This document shows, piece after piece, positions 58,833 to 64,000 of a stretch of 64,000 bases of DNA (position 1 is its first letter; each line of letters opens with the position of its first letter). Made by a program: the position numbers and the translations under genes. Where the stretch lies: NCBI GenBank assembly GCA_029379385.1, contig CM055611.1, forward strand, positions 4,030,001 to 4,094,000. Reading direction: 5' to 3'. The notes under the pieces were generated by a model that saw nothing but the letters and a program-made list of their open reading frames with translations, had not been told where the DNA came from and made no database searches. This DNA is from Quillaja saponaria (taxonomy: Eukaryota > Streptophyta > Magnoliopsida > Fabales > Quillajaceae).

Positions 58833-61800
58833 ATGGCAGCTAAAGAGCCACTGGTCATAACAGACAAGGATCAGATGAGGAATTGGTCAAGGGCCATGAG
58901 ATCTCAAGGCAAGGCCATTGGTTTTGTACCCACCATGGGGTACCTTCATCAAGGCCACCTTTCTCTCATCAGAGAAGCTCACGAGCATGCTGACCTCATA
59001 GTGGTATCAATTTATATAAACCCAGGTCAGTTCTCTCCTACCGAGGACCTTTCCACATACCCGTCTGATTTTGATGGTGATATACAAAAGCTTATGGCTT
59101 TTCCTGGTGGTGTTGATGTTGTGTTCCATCCCCATAATCTTTATGATTATGGAATTAACTCTGTTATGAATAATTACCAGAAACTTCAGCTTGGGAACCA
59201 GAGGTCCCAGTCCCAGGTTCTAAACCCAGGCTTGCCTCATAAAACCAATTCTAAGAATTGTAATGTTAAGGAAGAAGAAAATGGGGCAGTGTCTTGTGAA
59301 GAGGAGAAGGGGATAGGGCATGAAACTTGGGTGAGAGTTGAAAAATTGGAAAAGGGTCTTTGTGGGAAGAGCAGGCCTATCTTTTTCCGAGGGGTTGCAA
59401 CTATTGTGACTAAATTGTTTAATATAGTGGAACCTGATATTGCTATGTTTGGGAAGAAGGATTATCAGCAGTGGCGAATTATTCAGAGAATGGTAACAAT
59501 TTCAGAACCCTCATAGTTCTGTTCTATTTATTCAAAAGAAAGAATATAGTCATCCTTATGTTCTGTACATCTGTTTAATCATAAGAAAGACAAAGTCTAG
59601 TTGTTAATTGATCAATCAATTATGCTTACAGGAGGAATCCATTTCAGTGACTGTTTAAAGTGTTAAGATCTATTGTTTTTGTTTTGGCATATGTCTGTGT
59701 ATGTTAATGTGTTTGTATTTTTCCTTGCTATATTGATTCAGTTTGGATAAAAAGGTAATCATAACTCATGCATACTGGCACTGCAGCTTTCACTCTTTAA
59801 GTAAGATTTATGTCTAAACTTTGTGTTGTTTAGTTTCATTATATTATTATCTATAAGATCTAGACTATCTTTTTGTTTGCATATGCCTTTGCAACTCAAA
59901 TGAGACAAGATCACGGGAATTATAAATTTAATGGAGAAAGGTGAATGTTGGGACTTTATTTCTATTCAAGAAGGGAAGCGGTTGTGGTTCTTGAGAAATA
60001 GACCGAGTAAAGTTTTCAATACTACTCACCTGTTTTTAACCAAAATATGAGTGGGAGGAGGGAGTGGAATGAAGAGATTCTTATTTTGTTGTCCAGGGGC
60101 ACTTAAGCTGATCTCCATTTACATTGTTTACATTGAAAGATGCATGATATTCAAGTCTGAGTAACACCATTTTCAGTTATTTAGTACAATAGACTACAGG
60201 AAGAAAGCAAGAAGCATGCCTGGGAAGGTAAACTCATTAAATTATAAGAAATCTATCATTTTCCTTAGCATCTGATGTCATGGTCAATATCTTTTATTAT
60301 ATTATTATGTGCAGTATTACCAATGATATGACACTGCCTCAAATCAAAATTTACACCAATCAGTTTTGTTCTGAGTTTAGATAGATGATTGAGGCTGATG
60401 TGTTTGCTATGTTTTGTTTTTAATACAAGTTGACACCTAGTAGTTGGCCAGTCGCACTGGTGTCTTGCAAAAAAGTGGTGAAATAGTATCCTCTGCAACT
60501 TATGGATAACAAAATACTTCTGATTAAGTTCTATGGTTCAAATCCTGCAGGTCCGAGATCTAGATTTATCTATAAAGTGATAGGTTCTGAAGTAGTGCGT
60601 GATGATGATGGCCTGGCAATGAGTTCCCGCAATGTGCACCTTTCACGTGAAGAGAGGAAGAAGGTTTATTGATGCAAGTTTGTGTTTTATTTCTAAAATT
60701 CTTAAAGAATAAATTACTGTTGTTCATATGCCATTTGGATGCCTCCAGGAAAAGAATATATATAAAAAATTAAATACAGCTCAGAAAAATTTGTATGATT
60801 TCCAGCATCCTCCTATATGCTATGTGCAGTACCAATTTCTTCATTCTTACCATATCGCTCTTGCAGGCATTATCTATAAACAGGTCACTGTTGAGGGCTA
60901 AATCTGCCGCAGAAAAAGGTGAAATAGATTGTGGAAAGTTGAGAGACTTGGTCATCCAAGCTGTGAATGAAGCTGGCGGACGAATTGATTATGCTGAGGT
61001 GAGCATTATTAAACATCTCCCATCTTATTTATTTTGGAATGATTTAAGTTATGCAAAGGATTAATGAAACCATTATTTAATATTTTCTTTTAAAACACTG
61101 ACAGATGTGACGCACAAGTCATTGGTCATGAAGGCATTTGTTGCATCTTTTTATATTTAACAAACTGATTAAATCTTAATTTGGTAGTTAACTATAGACA
61201 TGTGATAAAATGTGCACCGTGTTAGTGATTCCAAATGTAATCTGATTAGAATGATGAAACCATATATCAAATCTACCACCAACTTTTAGCCTTCAAACTC
61301 GTACATTTGAAATCTCATACAAGGCATTCTGCATTTTTATAATTTGTTTTTGTAATTATATTGTAACACTTATTTTATGGTTTTGTAGCATTAAGTGTTT
61401 TATAGGGGTTTGGCAATAGAATCGACAAACAGCTAGGTTGAGTTGTGCAAATTTGGCTGTCTGTGAAATTGGAGTGGGAACATTTATACCCTTCTTCAGC
61501 AGCAGTATCCATAGAGTGATAAACATAATGATAATTGATACGTGCATATAGGGAAAATGACACACACGCATGCATAAAGAGAGAGTGGGTTAAAAGTACT
61601 CATGTCGTAAAATTGGTTTGACCAAACACGAATGAGAGGCATGCACTTTGAGTAGTCAATACCCTTCACCATGGTCTTGCAAAACATAGTAACTTTCTTG
61701 CAAATTGCATCTGATGTACTTGACATTGGTTGGGATATGCATATGTTTATGCCTCACTCAACTGTAGTTTGCAGCAACTGTTTTATGACTCTGACTAGTG

Positions 61801-62229
61801 CATTTGTCAAACAATCTCTGGGTGGATATGGACCTACCAGTATTTCAAATGGACCCTTAGAAAAAAGGTACCTTGTGTGCCTTAATCGCAAAACTTGGAA
61901 AGACAAGAAAGTTTTGCTTTGCATGGCTTACAAGTTACAAGAAGCTATGAACTCTATTATACTTTATTATTGCAACTTATATCTGTATCTGATGTCTGAA
62001 ACATCTGCGTGTGGAATTCTACTTTTACCAGCATTGTGGATGGAACCCAAACAATTTAAATAATGTTATGAACTTTAAGTTTCAGCGTCCAACTAATTGT
62101 GTTTGTCAGCAGATTGTAGATCAAGAGAGTTTAGAAGCAGTAGAACAGATCAATGCTCCTGTTGTCTTTTGTCTTGCTGCATGGTTTGGCAAGGTCAGGC
62201 TGATAGACAACATGGAAATTGATGGGTGA
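58833..62229 (+). CDS. PTS/panC: Pantothenate synthetase (pantoate-beta-alanine ligase), frameshifted in exon 2 as read
   Basis: The product joins pantoate and beta-alanine with ATP to make pantothenate, the last step of vitamin B5 synthesis, in the plant cytosol. Four exons fit GT-AG borders: 58833-59492, 60551-60663, 60867-60998 and 62113-62229. Residues 33-42 (PTMGYLHQGH) are the nucleotide-binding signature, 61-67 read YINPGQF, and FFRGVATIVTKLFN and FGKKDYQQW follow. The hydrophilic insert at about 105-155 is typical of plant enzymes. Exon 2 contains SEVVRDDDGLAMSSRN and exon 4 ends WFGKVRLIDNMEIDG. Exon 2 is 113 bp, one short of whole codons: after SIK the frame meets TGA at 60578-60580, while reading one base over restores VIGSEVV and everything after. 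As written the protein stops at about residue 229 and lacks half the active site; the intact form would have about 340 residues. Confidence 0.93.
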
Positions 62230-63048
62230 TTGCTCATTTATAACACACAACGGCTCAATATTTCTTGCAGACTCGTGCATAGAAGCCAATACTGGTTCAC
62301 TCTGGTGATTTGGGGTAGGGAGTCTGTATACAGGGTATGCATTCATTTTCCTTTTCTAACTCAGATAAGATTTCAGCAGAGTGGCAATAACGCAAACCTG
62401 ACTTGATTTATTAAGCAACAGGCCGACCCTGGGGGTAGGGGGCATTTTGGGCTAAGAAAAATGTCCTAAGTTGATTTGTGTAAGGACCTGCTCTTCAAAA
62501 AAATATTATGCAATCCTGATGGAGGTTTTGCTCATAGAATCTTTGTTGCCATTTATACATGCACTATCTGTTGCAATTATTTGTCTAGACAGATGGCGAA
62601 TTGAGAAGCGAGCTAAGATCAACATTAAACTACACAATGAAGTACTTAAAACACGTGCTATGTGTGACATTGGTTAGGAAATTCGCAAGTACTTGGAACC
62701 TGGATCTTTTGCTGAAATCTAAGTTTCTAATCTTTGATCTTCCAGATTTTTTATGGTTTAACTTATTGCTAGGTTTTGGCTAATCTTGGGTCAAACAGTT
62801 TTCAGCAGAAGGGTTAAACACATACAAAATAAACCTCAACGGGTAAACGGGTAAACTTAGCAGCATGCATTGCAAGTCTCAAAATAATTCAGAAATAAGT
62901 ACAAACTATACAAGCAAGTGCTGATAATATAGGCCATTGAGTTTGTAAGCAATGGAATGTAGAATCCAAAAAATATTATAAGTTGCGACTATAACCGAGA
63001 GTGACAACAAACGGCAAGTAACAACTAGAAATGAGCTTAAATGACTTC
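62230..63048. other. 3' flanks of two convergent genes
   Basis: About 820 bp between the stop of pantothenate synthetase (+) and the stop of the VAMP gene (-). It holds the 3' UTRs of both; no other gene seen. Confidence 0.6.
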
Positions 63049-63770
63049 TCAACACTTGAAGCCATGGCATACCGACAGAACAATGATGAGAATCAAGGCA
63101 ATGATGATGCCCAGAACGATGAGCTTTATTTTCATGTTCTGCAACCACATCTTTCTCCTCATCTTCGTTCCCTGTTGTCTGAAGTCTTGTGCCTACAAGG
63201 CCATGTAGAAAATTGACACGATATTGAGAAGAAGCCAATGCAGCAAGCTAAAACAAACATCTTGTCCAATTGACGAAGTAACAAACCAGCCCAAGATAGA
63301 AGTCAGTTTTAGATAAACGGGGCCAACAAAAACATTATACCAATAATCCAACAGTGTTTGGAAAAAATGACTGAACTAGCTGTTGCTAAGTGATATAACC
63401 CAACAAAAACGGTTTCTTTATACACAACTTTTACGTTTTATGATCTTATGAGATGACATATAGTTTTTTGGAATCAATCACTTTAAACACATTTACTGAT
63501 CTTTTTGCTTCTGTAGGATTATTCAAATTACATTCCATAAATAGCATTTATGATGTGCACACTTATGTATATTCCAATCAATGGTTTCAACTTCCAATGA
63601 GTCAACCAAATAGATAAAACGATAAACCTGCACCAACTAAGCTCATCGTTATATTTCATTCTCATATCACAGCTACACTAGGATGGTAAACATATAGCCA
63701 GACTGACCTGAGAGCGTAGGTTCTCAGTTTTATCCACCAAAAGCTCAATCTTCTCCCCTCGGTCAAGTAC
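63049..63770 (-). CDS. VAMP721/722-type R-SNARE (longin VAMP7 family), 3' exons only
   Basis: Two exons on the minus strand are visible, 63770-63708 (21 codons) and 63192-63049 (47 codons plus stop), with GTCAGT...TTGTAG borders; earlier exons lie beyond the right edge. The first reads [20 protein letters not shown] and includes the Arg of the SNARE zero layer. The second reads [20 protein letters not shown], then a hydrophobic membrane anchor ([19 protein letters not shown]), and ends HGFKC. This is the conserved C-terminus of plant VAMP72 proteins, which sit on secretory vesicles and pair with plasma-membrane Qa-SNAREs such as SYP121. The longin domain is not in the window. No lesion is seen. 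The gene converges with pantothenate synthetase. Confidence 0.93.
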
Positions 63771-64000
63771 CTGCACAAATCATATTATAAATTAGATGCC
63801 AAGGCAAGTAGGCAACATATCAGTTGCAATTCCTGAAATCTGAAGACCAATGAGGCAATGACAGAAGGGTTATAGACTACTTGAATTCCCTTTGAGCCCC
63901 CACCTCCACACTCGGCAAAGAAAGAGGGTTGAGGAATGACTTGGCTTATACAGAGAATTAGCAGATTCAACTCCACCCTCCCCATACAGTAAAGGAGAAA
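63771..64000 (-). other. Intron of the VAMP gene
   Basis: Upstream of the TTTGTGCAG acceptor; no exon recognisable before the window ends. Confidence 0.6.

Noticed and set aside
62906..63238. 110-codon minus-strand open frame beginning [10 protein letters not shown]
   Set aside because: It is the wrong frame over the last VAMP exon; the correct frame gives the conserved AQDFRQQGT...GFKC end.

Overview
The window reads as nuclear DNA of a eudicot plant, probably a woody rosid, though the species cannot be fixed from sequence alone. The evidence is GT-AG introns interrupting plant-type genes, AT-rich intergenic DNA, copia, gypsy, LINE, SINE, hAT and Mutator-like remnants, and plant-only families (SDI1-like TPR protein, TPD1-like secreted peptide, CC-NBS-LRR and CrRLK1L-like fragments).

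Layout. 1-8.2 kb: copia remnant (minus strand), SINEs and AT-rich DNA. 8.26-9.41 kb: intact single-exon F-box/kelch-like gene (+). 9.4-14.0 kb: no recognisable gene. 14.08-18.13 kb: eight-exon Alba-domain RNA-binding gene (+) with an RGG/GGYGNNQ tail, a hAT MITE in intron 1 and an apparent one-base deletion in the repeat exon. 18.1-24.3 kb: intergenic with two MITEs. 24.33-26.92 kb: intact four-exon SULFUR DEFICIENCY-INDUCED-like TPR gene (+).

28.3-51.1 kb is a decayed, repeat-rich block. It holds LRR exons (28.3-30.6 kb) and a CC-NBS piece (42.4-44.0 kb), possibly one ancestral NLR gene on the minus strand. It also holds a small copia element with a gypsy element inserted in its 3' LTR, a CrRLK1L-like kinase pseudogene, a duplicated ~1 kb block, and a duplicated TPD1-like gene. 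TPD1 copy A (36.6-37.4 kb) is intact. Copy B (48.2-49.2 kb) is broken and surrounded by insertions. Two related Mutator-like elements with exact 9-bp target duplications have empty sites visible in the paralogous copies.

51.2-56.3 kb is a nested LTR-retrotransposon complex whose outer element carries a decayed, apparently intronless piece of a PDS5 cohesin-cofactor gene. 57.5-58.2 kb is a dead LINE RNase H end. 58.83-62.23 kb is a four-exon pantothenate synthetase gene (+) with an apparent one-base deletion in exon 2. 63.05 kb to the right edge holds the last two exons of a VAMP72-type R-SNARE gene (-), converging on the pantothenate synthetase gene.

The live genes look like unrelated housekeeping or stress-response loci; there is no operon-like functional grouping. 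The interest lies in the insertion history, the gene capture, the splice-destroying lesions in TPD1 copy B, and two single-base frameshifts that are either real null alleles or consensus errors.
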